Under the pieces are notes generated by a model, which was not told the DNA's origin, searched no databases, and saw only the letters and a program-made list of their open reading frames with translations. DNA of 64,000 nucleotides from Aliiroseovarius marinus (GTDB lineage Bacteria; Pseudomonadota; Alphaproteobacteria; Rhodobacterales; Rhodobacteraceae), in NCBI RefSeq assembly GCF_004360145.1, contig NZ_ML178713.1, positions 1-64,000 of the forward strand, given 5' to 3'. The position numbers were made by a program, and so were the translations under genes. Of this stretch, positions 1 through 8,241 are shown one piece after another. Within the stretch, counting starts at the first letter, position 1. Every line of letters begins with the position of its first letter.

Positions 1-39
1 ACGCCGCCCTACTGGCCCACTTTTGCGCCGCCCTTGACA
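1..39. mobile_element. Terminus of a probable IS21-like insertion sequence
   Basis: Read on the minus strand, the sequence begins TGTCAAGGGCGGCGCAAAAG at position 39 and continues to the window edge. It contains a direct repeat of GGGCGGCG separated by a stretch with AAAAGTGGGCC. Ends starting TGT-C-A with internal repeats are typical of IS21-family elements. The reading frame of the adjacent lldD gene is conserved up to position 40 and becomes meaningless at 39, which places the junction. No transposase is visible because the element lies outside the window, so the family call is inference. Confidence 0.5.
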
Positions 40-238
40 CCAGCATGGTGGTGCGGGTCGACCGGTTGTCCATGTCCACGGCAACGCGCTGGCGGAAATA
101 GATCTTGTCAAAATCCGAGCTGTTCTCGCGGAAGGTTTGTTCAGACCAACTGCCACTTTCAGCATAGTCATAGAACATTTTGGGCACGCGCCGTTTGTAG
201 ATACGGCGCAGATCTTCGATTTCCGTGATGACGGGCAT
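40..238 (-). pseudogene. lldD: L-lactate dehydrogenase (FMN-dependent), 5' fragment interrupted at the window edge
   Basis: The minus strand from ATG at 238 encodes 66 residues typical of the N-terminus of LldD-type FMN-dependent 2-hydroxyacid dehydrogenases: it starts MPVITEIEDLRRIYKRRVPK and continues with FYDYAESGSWSE and RENSSDFDKIYFRQRV. These enzymes oxidise L-lactate to pyruvate at the inner membrane and pass electrons to quinone. After codon 66 (...RTTML) the next base is G, which fits the expected glycine codon, and then IS-like sequence starts. The gene is therefore probably split by an insertion; its remaining part would lie to the left. If the first 39 bases are instead an assembly artefact, the gene may be intact. 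Confidence 0.75.
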
Positions 239-440
239 TGTGTGCTCCTGCGCTGGTAAAAAATCGTTACCAATCGCGGTTGTGTGGCGCAAGAGGGCGT
301 TTCGGCTGACCCGCACGCGCCCGAATTGTGGATTTTGGGACTCACCTGCGACAGCTAACGCGGGCTGGCGACAAAAGACTTATCAGGGTGATTCGCCCGT
401 GATACCCTTTCAGAAAACAAATATAATGGCAGGTATAACC

Positions 441-1493
441 ATGAATACGGGCTACGAAGGTACTTTCGTAATTTCATGGGCGCAGACAACGGTCAATTCG
501 ACCGTAAATGCGCCTATGGCAATGTTAACCACAGGATCGGACTGGGAATGGAGCGGCGAGGCCGTGCGCCTTGATCGCACGCGTGAGCTGGCCCTGTTGC
601 AGAATGTTGGGGATCAGGTCGACAAGCGGCGCCGCGCGGCCATCTTCGCGCACCAACTTGTCGGGGCTGCAACGATCGGCGCGGCTGGGCTTGAGGTGCT
701 GGCAGAGGATGATCCCCGCTTGAATGTCGGGTTCGAGGTCACGGATGGCTATGAAAGCTATCGCGTGTCTCTGGTGATCTCGCCGAATGGAGGCACCCCG
801 CTTTTGGTCTTCGCTGGTTCCGTGCCGCGCCCCGAAACGACGCTGCGCGTGGTGCGCGCCAATCTGGTCGCGACGCAAGACGATCTTCTGACAGAGCTTC
901 CGTCGGGCGTCGCCATCCTGTCGCAAGGCACCCGCGTGCGCACCCCCTCGGGCGAGTGTGCGGTCGAGGACTTGCGCGAAGGCAGCGTGATCCTGACCCG
1001 CGAACATGGTGGCCAGCCGGTCCTTTGGGTCGGGCAGCGCCACATCTCGCAAGCGCGCATGATGGTCGAGCCTGAGCTGAAGCCGATCCGCCTGCGCGCT
1101 GGCGCCATTCGCCCCGGCCAGCCGGATGCGGATTTGCTGGTGTCGCCCCATCAGCAGATCCTTGTCTCGGGCATGCGTGCGAAGCAGTTGCTTGGGCAGG
1201 CCGAAGTTTTGGCAGGCGCCGCAGATCTGGTAGATGGAAGCCTGATCATGTGCGACCGCAATGCGCCCGAGATCACATTCTATCAAGTTCTGCTTGGACG
1301 CCACGAGGTGGTCTGGGCCAATGGTGTTCCGGTGGAAAGCCAGCACCCCGCATTTGCGGATCTGGACGCAACAATGACCGAGCATCGCGCACGCCTGAAA
1401 GCCCTGTTCCCGCAGTTGGACGAGATGGCCACCAGCACTGCGCAAACACCGCATGTGGTCCACGAGAATTCAATGGAAATTGGCGTGGCCTAG
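441..1493 (+). CDS. Hint-domain (Hedgehog/intein-type) protein lacking the usual catalytic cysteine
   Basis: A 350-aa protein. Residues about 155-305 match the Hint domain common in Rhodobacterales: QGTRVRTPSG, VEDLREGSVILTR, VLWVGQR, a SPHQQIL segment and HEVVWANGVPVES. Family members normally carry a Cys-Phe pair just before the GT motif; here the segment is GVAILSQGT, so residue 159 is Ile where Cys is expected, and self-cleavage should be lost. The N-terminal 150 residues are unassigned. The frame is open upstream to 225, but the ATG at 441 was chosen because the earlier part is not protein-like and runs against lldD. A perfect TATAAT at 422-427 would put the transcription start only a few bases before this ATG, and no ribosome binding site is evident. 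Confidence 0.75.
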   Translation: MNTGYEGTFVISWAQTTVNSTVNAPMAMLTTGSDWEWSGEAVRLDRTRELALLQNVGDQVDKRRRAAIFAHQLVGAATIGAAGLEVLAEDDPRLNVGFEVTDGYESYRVSLVISPNGGTPLLVFAGSVPRPETTLRVVRANLVATQDDLLTELPSGVAILSQGTRVRTPSGECAVEDLREGSVILTREHGGQPVLWVGQRHISQARMMVEPELKPIRLRAGAIRPGQPDADLLVSPHQQILVSGMRAKQLLGQAEVLAGAADLVDGSLIMCDRNAPEITFYQVLLGRHEVVWANGVPVESQHPAFADLDATMTEHRARLKALFPQLDEMATSTAQTPHVVHENSMEIGVA

Positions 1494-1532
1494 TCATTGA
1501 CTCCACCGCTCACGGCGCTATAAGCCCCAAAT

Positions 1533-1556
1533 CCGGTCCCGCGAGGGGCCGGTTTT
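1533..1556 (+). terminator. Rho-independent terminator after the Hint-domain gene
   Basis: An 8-bp stem CCGGTCCC/GGGGCCGG with a GCGA loop at 1533-1552 is followed by TTTT. It separates the Hint gene from rpsD. It could also act as a leader attenuator for rpsD, since it is about 90 bases before its start. Confidence 0.65.
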
Positions 1557-1646
1557 CATTGGTGTTGGTGGCCCCCGCAAGGGGATCCCTGTCAGGCGCA
1601 AGCCAGAGGACAACGCCCTTCGAAGTTTACAGAAGGAGATCAGCAG

Positions 1647-2267
1647 ATGACCAAAAGAACTGCTGCCAAGTACAAAATTGACCGCCGTATGGGCGAAAAC
1701 ATCTGGGGACGTCCGAAGTCGCCGGTAAACCGCCGCGAATACGGCCCCGGCCAGCACGGCCAGCGTCGCAAGGGCAAAATGTCGGACTTCGGTCTGCAGC
1801 TGCGCGCCAAGCAGAAGCTGAAAGGCTACTACGGCGACCTGACCGAGAAACAGTTCCGCCGCATCTATGGCGAAGCCGAGCGTGTTAAAGGCGACACCGG
1901 TGAAAACCTGATCGGTCTGCTGGAGCGCCGTCTGGACGCTGTTGTGTACCGCGCCAAGTTCGTACCGACCGTCTTCGCCGCACGTCAGTTCGTGAACCAC
2001 GGCCACGTGAAAGTGAACGGCAAGAAGGTAAACATTCCTTCGTACCGCGTTAAAGAAGGCGACGTCATCGAAGTACGTGACCGCTCGAAGCAGCTGGCTA
2101 TCGTTCTGGAAGCCGTAGCGCTGGCCGAACGTGATGTGCCTGACTACATCGAAGCCGACCATTCGAAACTGACCGCCACCTTCACCCGCACCCCCGGCCT
2201 GTCGGACGTGCCTTATCCGGTGATGATGGAACCGAACCTCGTGGTCGAATTCTACGCGAAGAACTAA
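1647..2267 (+). CDS. rpsD: 30S ribosomal protein S4
   Basis: This 206-aa protein is the primary rRNA-binding protein S4, which nucleates assembly of the 30S body. It has the S4 N-terminal domain ([20 protein letters not shown], then [15 protein letters not shown]) and the S4 RNA-binding domain at about residues 95-155 ([15 protein letters not shown] and [20 protein letters not shown]), ending with YAKN. The N-terminus is the short alphaproteobacterial type without zinc cysteines. AGAAGGAGAT sits just before the ATG. Codon use is of the highly expressed type. It stands alone between two terminators rather than in the alpha ribosomal operon. Confidence 0.97.
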   Translation: MTKRTAAKYKIDRRMGENIWGRPKSPVNRREYGPGQHGQRRKGKMSDFGLQLRAKQKLKGYYGDLTEKQFRRIYGEAERVKGDTGENLIGLLERRLDAVVYRAKFVPTVFAARQFVNHGHVKVNGKKVNIPSYRVKEGDVIEVRDRSKQLAIVLEAVALAERDVPDYIEADHSKLTATFTRTPGLSDVPYPVMMEPNLVVEFYAKN

Positions 2268-2290
2268 TCTTCGCCGCACCAGACGAATTC

Positions 2291-2323
2291 AAAAGGGCCG
2301 CGCCAGTCGCGGCCCTTTTTTTA
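2291..2323 (+). terminator. Rho-independent terminator of rpsD
   Basis: The stem AAAAGGGCCGCG/CGCGGCCCTTTT with a short loop (CCAGT) is followed by a T run. It sits 24 bases after the rpsD stop and is a strong intrinsic terminator. Confidence 0.9.
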
Positions 2324-2446
2324 TGCTTTCGGTCGCAACATGCGGCCAATTTGCCATCCTATTTGAAAAATACGACCGGCCCCAAACATCGCTGGTCTTG
2401 AATTTGGACTAAGTCTAAAACGCGCCTACGAAGGAAAGGCCAAGTC

Positions 2447-3568
2447 ATGACGAAACCTGTGCCCCAGCCGGGGATCATGCAGATCAAGCCCTATGTCGGC
2501 GGTGCCTCGGGCATCGACGGGATGTCGAATGTGATCAAGCTCAGCTCGAACGAGAACCCGTTTGGGCCAAGCCCGCTTGCCGTTGAGGCATTCCAGAAGG
2601 CAGGTCATGCGCTTCATCGTTATCCGAACACCGATCACGCCAGCCTGCGGGCAGCGATTGGCGATCTGCACGGGCTGGATCCCGAGCGGATCATCTGTGG
2701 TGTCGGCTCGGACGAGATCATTACCTTTCTGTGCCAATGCTACAGCGGCCCCGAGACCGAGGTGATCTATACCGAGCACGGGTTCTCGATGTACAAAATC
2801 TCGGCCCTGGCGGCGGGTGCGACGCCGGTGATGGTGCCGGAGCGCGAACGCATGGTCGACGTGGACGAAATTCTGAAGGCCGTGACGCCCAAGACCTCGC
2901 TGGTGTTCGTGACCAATCCGGGCAACCCGACGGGCACGATGGTCAGCAGGGCCGACCTGTCGCGTTTGGCGCGCGAGCTGCCGGACGATGTGTTGATGGT
3001 CATCGATGGTGCCTATGCGGAATACGTCGACGGGTTCGACGGCGGTGCCTCGCTGGTCGAGAAGTTCCCGAACGTGGTCATGACGCGCACGTTCTCGAAA
3101 ATGTACGGCCTTGGTGGGCTGCGCATCGGGTGGGGCTATGCTTCGTCCGAGGTGATCGGCGTTCTGAACCGCGTGCGCGGGCCGTTCAACCTGTCGATGC
3201 CGCAGCTGGATGCCGCCGAGGCAGCGCTTGGCGACCGCGAGCATGTGGAACGCTGCCTGCGCGAAAACACCCGCCTGCGCGCGTGGCTGGCCGAGGCGCT
3301 GGCCGAGCTGGGCGTGCCGTCGGACACCTCTTGCGCCAACTTCATTCTGGCGCGCTTTGCCGACGCGGACGAGGCGAACGCCTGTGACGACTTCCTGCAA
3401 AGCGAAGGCATCATCGTGCGCCGTGTCGCGGGCTATGGCCTGCCCAACTGCCTGCGCATCACCATCGGGGACGAGGCTTCGTGCCGCCGCGTTGCGCATA
3501 TGATCGGGCGGTTTAAAGGCGTTGCGCCGGCCTCGGACGAGAGCAAATCCGAAGGGGGTGCATCATGA
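2447..3568 (+). CDS. hisC: Histidinol-phosphate / aromatic aminotransferase
   Basis: A 373-aa class I/II PLP-dependent aminotransferase of the HisC family, which converts imidazole-acetol phosphate to histidinol phosphate and often also transaminates aromatic keto acids. Visible marks: [12 protein letters not shown] near the N-terminus, [11 protein letters not shown], and SFSK-type lysine in [18 protein letters not shown], with the PLP lysine at residue 218. AAGGAAAG precedes the ATG. The stop overlaps the start of the next gene by 4 bases (ATGA), so it is co-translated with a prephenate/arogenate dehydrogenase. That pairing suggests a role in tyrosine/phenylalanine synthesis besides histidine. 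A short palindrome (2403-2419) lies in the leader. Confidence 0.93.
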   Translation: MTKPVPQPGIMQIKPYVGGASGIDGMSNVIKLSSNENPFGPSPLAVEAFQKAGHALHRYPNTDHASLRAAIGDLHGLDPERIICGVGSDEIITFLCQCYSGPETEVIYTEHGFSMYKISALAAGATPVMVPERERMVDVDEILKAVTPKTSLVFVTNPGNPTGTMVSRADLSRLARELPDDVLMVIDGAYAEYVDGFDGGASLVEKFPNVVMTRTFSKMYGLGGLRIGWGYASSEVIGVLNRVRGPFNLSMPQLDAAEAALGDREHVERCLRENTRLRAWLAEALAELGVPSDTSCANFILARFADADEANACDDFLQSEGIIVRRVAGYGLPNCLRITIGDEASCRRVAHMIGRFKGVAPASDESKSEGGAS

Positions 3569-4482
3569 GCGTGATCTACCAACGCGTGGCCCTGATCGGC
3601 CTTGGCCTGATCGCGTCGTCGATGGCACATGCGATGCGCCGCAGCGGTTTGGCGGGCGAGATCGTCGGCACCGCTCGGTCTGCCGAAACACGCGACATTG
3701 CCCGCGAGGTCGGATTTTGTGACCGCGTCGTGGACACCGCGGCCGAGGCCGCTGAAGGTGCAGACCTTGTCGTGCTGGCCGTGCCCGTGGGCGCGATGGG
3801 CCCCGTGGCGCAAGAAATCGGCCCGATCCTGAAAGCTGGCGCGACGGTCACGGATGTGGGCTCGGTCAAAGGGGCTGTCATCGAAGCGGTATCGCCGCAT
3901 CTGCCGGACAGCGTCCATTTCATCCCGGGCCACCCGCTTGCCGGGACCGAACATAGCGGCCCGCGCTCGGGCTTTGCCGAGCTTTACGACAACCGCTGGT
4001 GCATCCTTGTGCCGAACGGCGCGGATGAGGCTGCGACCCAACGCTTGCGCGACCTCTGGGAAGGTATGGGCGCGAATGTGGATATGATGGATGCCGACCA
4101 CCACGATCTGGTTCTGGCCGTCACCAGCCACGCGCCGCACTTGATCGCCTACACGATGGTGGGCGTGGCTGATGACCTAAGCCGCGTGACAGATACCGAG
4201 GTGATTAACTACTCGGCGGCGGGTTTCCGCGACTTTACGCGCATCGCGGCGTCGGATCCGACCATGTGGCGTGATGTGTTTTTATCCAACAAAGACGCGA
4301 CCTTAGAGATCCTTGGCCGCTTCACGGAAGAGCTGTTCGCCCTGCAACGTGCCATCCGGACAGGCGATGGGGACCACCTGTTCGACTATTTCACTCGCAC
4401 CCGTGCGATCCGTCGTGGCATTATCGAAGCCGGACAGGATACGGACGCACCAGATTTCGGACGTTCGGTCAAACACGACTAG
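3565..4482 (+). CDS. tyrC: Prephenate/arogenate (cyclohexadienyl) dehydrogenase
   Basis: This 305-aa protein oxidatively decarboxylates prephenate or arogenate in tyrosine synthesis. The NAD(P) Rossmann motif [17 protein letters not shown] is at residues 8-24. [11 protein letters not shown] and [13 protein letters not shown] are family hallmarks around the active site. No chorismate mutase or ACT domain is attached, so it is the compact monofunctional form, also called tyrA in some annotations. It is translationally coupled to hisC. Substrate preference between prephenate and arogenate cannot be told from sequence. Confidence 0.92.
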   Translation: MSVIYQRVALIGLGLIASSMAHAMRRSGLAGEIVGTARSAETRDIAREVGFCDRVVDTAAEAAEGADLVVLAVPVGAMGPVAQEIGPILKAGATVTDVGSVKGAVIEAVSPHLPDSVHFIPGHPLAGTEHSGPRSGFAELYDNRWCILVPNGADEAATQRLRDLWEGMGANVDMMDADHHDLVLAVTSHAPHLIAYTMVGVADDLSRVTDTEVINYSAAGFRDFTRIAASDPTMWRDVFLSNKDATLEILGRFTEELFALQRAIRTGDGDHLFDYFTRTRAIRRGIIEAGQDTDAPDFGRSVKHD

Positions 4483-4498
4483 GGTGGTGAACACAGGC

Positions 4499-5341
4499 AT
4501 GGCTACGCGCTTCATTGGCAGCAGAGTGATCTGGCAGGCCGGGGCGCTTGCCTTAGCGGCGTGTGTCGGCGTCGGAACCGCACAGGCCGAGATGCTGCGC
4601 CCGAAGCCACGCCCTGTTGTTGCTGAGTTACCCCTATTGCCGATGTCACTTCGCCCAATGGCGCGTCCAGTGGTGGCACCGGTTGTTCTTGCGCCGGCGC
4701 AGCCCGCCCCGCCAACGCGTCTTGCAGTTGTCACGTCTTTGCGACCCATTAGTCGCCCGAAGGGCTTCGCGCGCAAGATCGCATCCACGACACCCACACC
4801 CGCAAGCGCGGGCCGTCGCGGGCGGATTTGTGGCGTGAACGAGATCAAGGGGCAGGCAATTTCAGCCATCCCCGGTAAGATCAACGGTTGCGGGATCTCC
4901 TCCCCCGTGCGCGTAACCGAGGTGTCGGGCGTAAAGCTGAGCCAAGCGGCGGTGATGGATTGCACCACGGCGAAAGCCTTGAACAACTGGGTGCGCAATG
5001 GGGTCTACCCGGCCGTTGGGCGCTTGGGCGGCGGCCCGTCGTCTCTGCGTGTCGTCGCGCATTACGCCTGCCGTACCCGTAATAGCCAACGCGGCGCGAA
5101 GATCAGTGAGCATGGTAAGGGCCGCGCGGTGGACATCGCTGGGATCCGCTTGAAAAACGGGGCCGAACTGTCTGTTCTGCGCGGCTGGCGCGATCCTGCG
5201 CAGAGCAAGGTTCTGAAGAAAATGCACAAGGCGGCCTGTGGTCCGTTCGGGACCGTGCTTGGCCCCAATGCGGACAAGTATCATCAGGACCATTTCCATT
5301 TTGATACCGCCCGCTATCGCAGCGGCGCCTATTGCCGCTAG
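4499..5341 (+). CDS. Extensin-like C-terminal domain protein, exported
   Basis: A 280-aa protein with a hydrophobic signal segment at about residues 9-30 (VIWQAGALALAACVGVGTAQA), a Pro/Arg-rich low-complexity part, and the bacterial extensin-like C-terminal domain from about residue 115 (CGVNEIKGQAIS to YCR). Conserved cysteines (CG, GCGI, DCTT, ACRT, ACGPFG, YCR) suggest disulfides outside the cytoplasm. SEHGKGRAVDIAG and DHFHFD resemble the metal-binding pattern of M15-type peptidases, so cell-wall hydrolysis is possible but unproven. GTG codons at 4484 and 4487 are alternative starts. It follows tyrC by 16 bases. Confidence 0.8.
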   Translation: MATRFIGSRVIWQAGALALAACVGVGTAQAEMLRPKPRPVVAELPLLPMSLRPMARPVVAPVVLAPAQPAPPTRLAVVTSLRPISRPKGFARKIASTTPTPASAGRRGRICGVNEIKGQAISAIPGKINGCGISSPVRVTEVSGVKLSQAAVMDCTTAKALNNWVRNGVYPAVGRLGGGPSSLRVVAHYACRTRNSQRGAKISEHGKGRAVDIAGIRLKNGAELSVLRGWRDPAQSKVLKKMHKAACGPFGTVLGPNADKYHQDHFHFDTARYRSGAYCR

Positions 5342-5344
5342 GCC

Positions 5345-6346
5345 TTACCGGATCTTGATGATCGGGGCTGCGCCGATGGGGATCGGGCCAAGGAACACCG
5401 CCCCGCCGGACAGGCGCAGGGTCACATCCAAGGTTTCCGAATTGCCCGACAGACCCGCCACGAACTGAAGTGCGCCGGTAACCGTGCTGACCAGTTCCGG
5501 CGCGATGGCGCCCGAGGCTTCCGCGATCTCGATCATTTTGCGCCAGTTTTTGGCTTTGATGGCGACCTCACCTGTGGGAATGCCACGCTCGTCAACGTCC
5601 ACCGCGCCAACGGCTTTCAGCCCCAGCTCGCCCCATGTGGCGTCCAGCTCGGTGATCTCGATCCGGGTGATTTGCGGACGTGCGGTTTCGACAGCATGCC
5701 GGTCCCACGGCCCGGTGAAATCGACGCTGGCTTTCAGCAGCGCGCGTTCAAACACCGGAGGCAGTAGGTTGCCATCGCCAAAGCTCTGAATAAAGGACGA
5801 GGCGGGCAGCAGGCCGGTCGCCTCGAAATGGATGTCGTGCCGGTTTGGCGCGACCGAGGATTTGCGCGTCGCGATCTGCCCGGCCTCAAGCCCGGCGGTC
5901 CAGCCCGCGTTGGACTGCATCGTCAAGTTCTGGATCACGATTGAACTGCGGTCCAGTGGAAGGTCGGGGCTGGGATCGAAGACCAAAGAACCTTTGAAGC
6001 TGTCGGCCTGAAAACTGATGTTTTGCAGGGGCGAGGATATGACCTGCTGCCCCGGCCACACCGCGATCACGTGATTGGGCTGATAGGATAGCGCAAGGAT
6101 TTTGAACTCATCCGCGCGCCACGCAAGCCCGGTGTCCGGGTCGGCCAGTTCAAGCCCTGTAAAGATCGTGTCGAACCGGTTGGGAAATCCTTGGGTCGAG
6201 ATGTCCTCGGCCTGCGATACCCAGCCCTCGGCGCGGCGATCCTCGATCCAGGTGGTAAACGCGCTTTCCACGCCCTTTGCCCCGATAAACCAATATCCGG
6301 ACCAAAGCCCCGCCAGAACCACTGCAATCACAACCAGCTTACGCAT
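5345..6346 (-). CDS. DUF2125 family envelope protein
   Basis: A 333-aa protein that matches the alphaproteobacterial DUF2125 family. An N-terminal membrane or signal segment (KLVVIAVVLAGLWSGYWFIG, residues 3-22) precedes a long beta-rich body, with WIEDRRAEGWVSQAEDISTQ and GFPNRFDTIFTGLELADP as family landmarks. Function is unknown; the architecture suggests a periplasmic or lipid-facing protein anchored to the inner membrane. AAAGGGAATTGAAG precedes the chosen ATG at 6346; an upstream ATG (MYRAKRELKMRKL) is possible but has no better ribosome site. It is convergent with the extensin-like gene and divergent from the cyclotransferase gene. Confidence 0.82.
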   Translation of the reverse strand: MRKLVVIAVVLAGLWSGYWFIGAKGVESAFTTWIEDRRAEGWVSQAEDISTQGFPNRFDTIFTGLELADPDTGLAWRADEFKILALSYQPNHVIAVWPGQQVISSPLQNISFQADSFKGSLVFDPSPDLPLDRSSIVIQNLTMQSNAGWTAGLEAGQIATRKSSVAPNRHDIHFEATGLLPASSFIQSFGDGNLLPPVFERALLKASVDFTGPWDRHAVETARPQITRIEITELDATWGELGLKAVGAVDVDERGIPTGEVAIKAKNWRKMIEIAEASGAIAPELVSTVTGALQFVAGLSGNSETLDVTLRLSGGAVFLGPIPIGAAPIIKIR

Positions 6347-6418
6347 CTTCAATTCCCTTTTTGCACGATACATGCTTATAGGCGTGTGTACTGCGCGAAG
6401 GACAGAAGGGCGAGTGAA

Positions 6419-6958
6419 ATGAGCAACGGCGATTTGTGGGTTTTCGGCTATGGGTCGCTGATGTGGAACCCGGGCTTTGACCATGACGAAGCGCTGGTCG
6501 CCACGCTGCCGGACTATCACCGCAGCTTCTGCATGCGTTCGATCCACCACCGCGGCACGGAAGACCATCCGGGTCTGGTGCTGGCGCTGGACGAACTGGC
6601 CGGTGCGCATTGTCAGGGGCTGGCTTTCCGCGCCCGTCCGGGCACCTATGATCAGACCATGGCAGACCTGCGCGAGCGCGAGCTTGTATCCTCGGCCTAT
6701 CTGGAAAAACGGCTGATGATCGACCTGCGCGATGGTCGCCGGGTCGAGGCCGTGACCTATGTCATCGACCCCGATCACGTGCAGTATTGCCAGATTGAAC
6801 TGGACGAGCAGGCCCGGATTATCTCGACCGCCGTCGGGGGTAGGGGGCCGAATACAGAGTACCTTTACAACACCGCCAGCCACCTGACCGAGCTGGGGAT
6901 CGAGGATGAAGATCTGTCGTGGTTGTCCCATCAGGTCCGCGCGTTAACGGGCGGTTGA
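6419..6958 (+). CDS. Gamma-glutamylcyclotransferase, ChaC family
   Basis: A 179-aa protein with the ChaC/GGCT substrate-binding signature VFGYGSLMWNPGF near residue 7. ChaC enzymes cleave glutathione to 5-oxoproline and Cys-Gly. The catalytic glutamate is probably in the LRERELVSSAY segment. HHRGTEDHPGLVLAL and GRGPNTEYLYNT are also family features. GAAGGG lies before the ATG at 6419. The frame is open upstream to 6191, but that part is antisense to DUF2125. Cytosolic; a glutathione-turnover role fits with gloB nearby, although the two are not in one operon. Confidence 0.9.
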   Translation: MSNGDLWVFGYGSLMWNPGFDHDEALVATLPDYHRSFCMRSIHHRGTEDHPGLVLALDELAGAHCQGLAFRARPGTYDQTMADLRERELVSSAYLEKRLMIDLRDGRRVEAVTYVIDPDHVQYCQIELDEQARIISTAVGGRGPNTEYLYNTASHLTELGIEDEDLSWLSHQVRALTGG

Positions 6959-7041
6959 ATTCTGCGGATAGAAAGCTTGGCAGGAAATGAAAACCTGCCT
7001 ATCCTGACGCCAATAACAATGGCGACAAGGACATACCCCGC

Positions 7042-8238
7042 ATGGATCACCCGGATCGCGGGACGCTGACTGCGCCCAGAAGAAAAGGCATCGAGCCGTC
7101 TTTCACTCAACCCGTGCGTCAGATCTTTCTGATGCTGGTGGCCTTGGGCCTTGTGGGCTTTGGCACGTTCGTGGCTTTGCCGCATGTCTTGCCCGTGTTC
7201 ATGGCGAACCTGTATCTGAACGGGTTCATCCTGTTTGTCTTCATCATCGGGCTCTTGGCCTGTTTCTGGCAGGTGTGGCAGGTTTTCGCCTCGGTCAGCT
7301 GGATCGAGGGCTTTGTTCAACAGCGCGAGGCACACGACCCCGATCGCGCCCCGCGTCTGCTAGCGTCGCTGGCGGCGTTGATGCGGTCGAACCGAGGGAC
7401 ACAGTTGCAGATTGGCGCGTCGTCGTCACGCTCGATCCTCGACAGTATCGCCACCCGGATTGACGAAGCGCGCGACATCACGCGTTACATCGTCAACCTT
7501 CTGATTTTCCTTGGTCTTCTGGGCACGTTCTTTGGCCTTGCGACAACCGTGCCTGCGGTGGTCGAAACCATCCGCTCGCTTGCGCCGGGCGAAGGCGAAG
7601 GCGGGGTCGAGGTGTTCAACCGCCTGATGACCGGGCTGGAAGAGCAGTTGGGCGGCATGGGCACGGCGTTCTCGTCCTCGCTTCTGGGACTTGCCGGGTC
7701 GCTGGTCGTCGGCTTGATGGAGCTGTTCGCGGGTCACGGCCAGAACCGCTTTTATCGCCAGCTGGAAGAGTGGCTGTCGACCATCACCAAGCTTAGCTAT
7801 GCGTCGGGCGACAGTGAAGACGCGTCCGAGGCTGGGGCCTATCTGGGCATTCTGGCCGAGCAGATCGAAACCATGCAGACCATGTTTGTCCAAACGGATG
7901 CGCAGCGCACGATGATGGATGAACGGCTGCGCGCACTGGCGACCAATGTCGAAGCCCTAACCAACCAGTTGGCACAGGATAATGGGCAGACGCAGGCATT
8001 GATGCAGATCGCCGAAAGCCAAGAGGCTGTACGCCAAATCCTTGAAGCGAACTCTGTCACCGACGAGGATCAAGTGGACGCCGAAAGCCGCATGCGCCTG
8101 CGCTCGATCGACGTGCAGATGCTGCGTATTTTGGAAGAAATGCAAGCCGGACGGCAGGAGAGTCTGGCCGATTTGCGCGGCGATCTGGCAACTTTGACCC
8201 ATGTGATCCGCGTCGCTTCTGGTCAGGAGCAAGGCTAA
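7042..8238 (+). CDS. MotA/TolQ/ExbB-type proton-channel-like protein (non-flagellar)
   Basis: A 398-aa membrane protein with four likely transmembrane helices (about residues 27-48, 59-80, 150-172, 207-230) and a soluble helical C-terminal tail. The segment ITRYIVNLLIFLGLLGTFFGL and the stretch GLEEQLGGMGTAFSSSLLGLAGSLVVG are the two conserved helices of the MotA/TolQ/ExbB family, which form proton-conducting stators. The C-terminal third (ETMQTMFVQ onward) is predicted coiled coil. It ends 3 bases before the OmpA-like partner. No flagellar, Tol or Ton genes are nearby, so what it drives is unknown. Confidence 0.82.
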   Translation: MDHPDRGTLTAPRRKGIEPSFTQPVRQIFLMLVALGLVGFGTFVALPHVLPVFMANLYLNGFILFVFIIGLLACFWQVWQVFASVSWIEGFVQQREAHDPDRAPRLLASLAALMRSNRGTQLQIGASSSRSILDSIATRIDEARDITRYIVNLLIFLGLLGTFFGLATTVPAVVETIRSLAPGEGEGGVEVFNRLMTGLEEQLGGMGTAFSSSLLGLAGSLVVGLMELFAGHGQNRFYRQLEEWLSTITKLSYASGDSEDASEAGAYLGILAEQIETMQTMFVQTDAQRTMMDERLRALATNVEALTNQLAQDNGQTQALMQIAESQEAVRQILEANSVTDEDQVDAESRMRLRSIDVQMLRILEEMQAGRQESLADLRGDLATLTHVIRVASGQEQG

Positions 8239-8241
8239 GCC

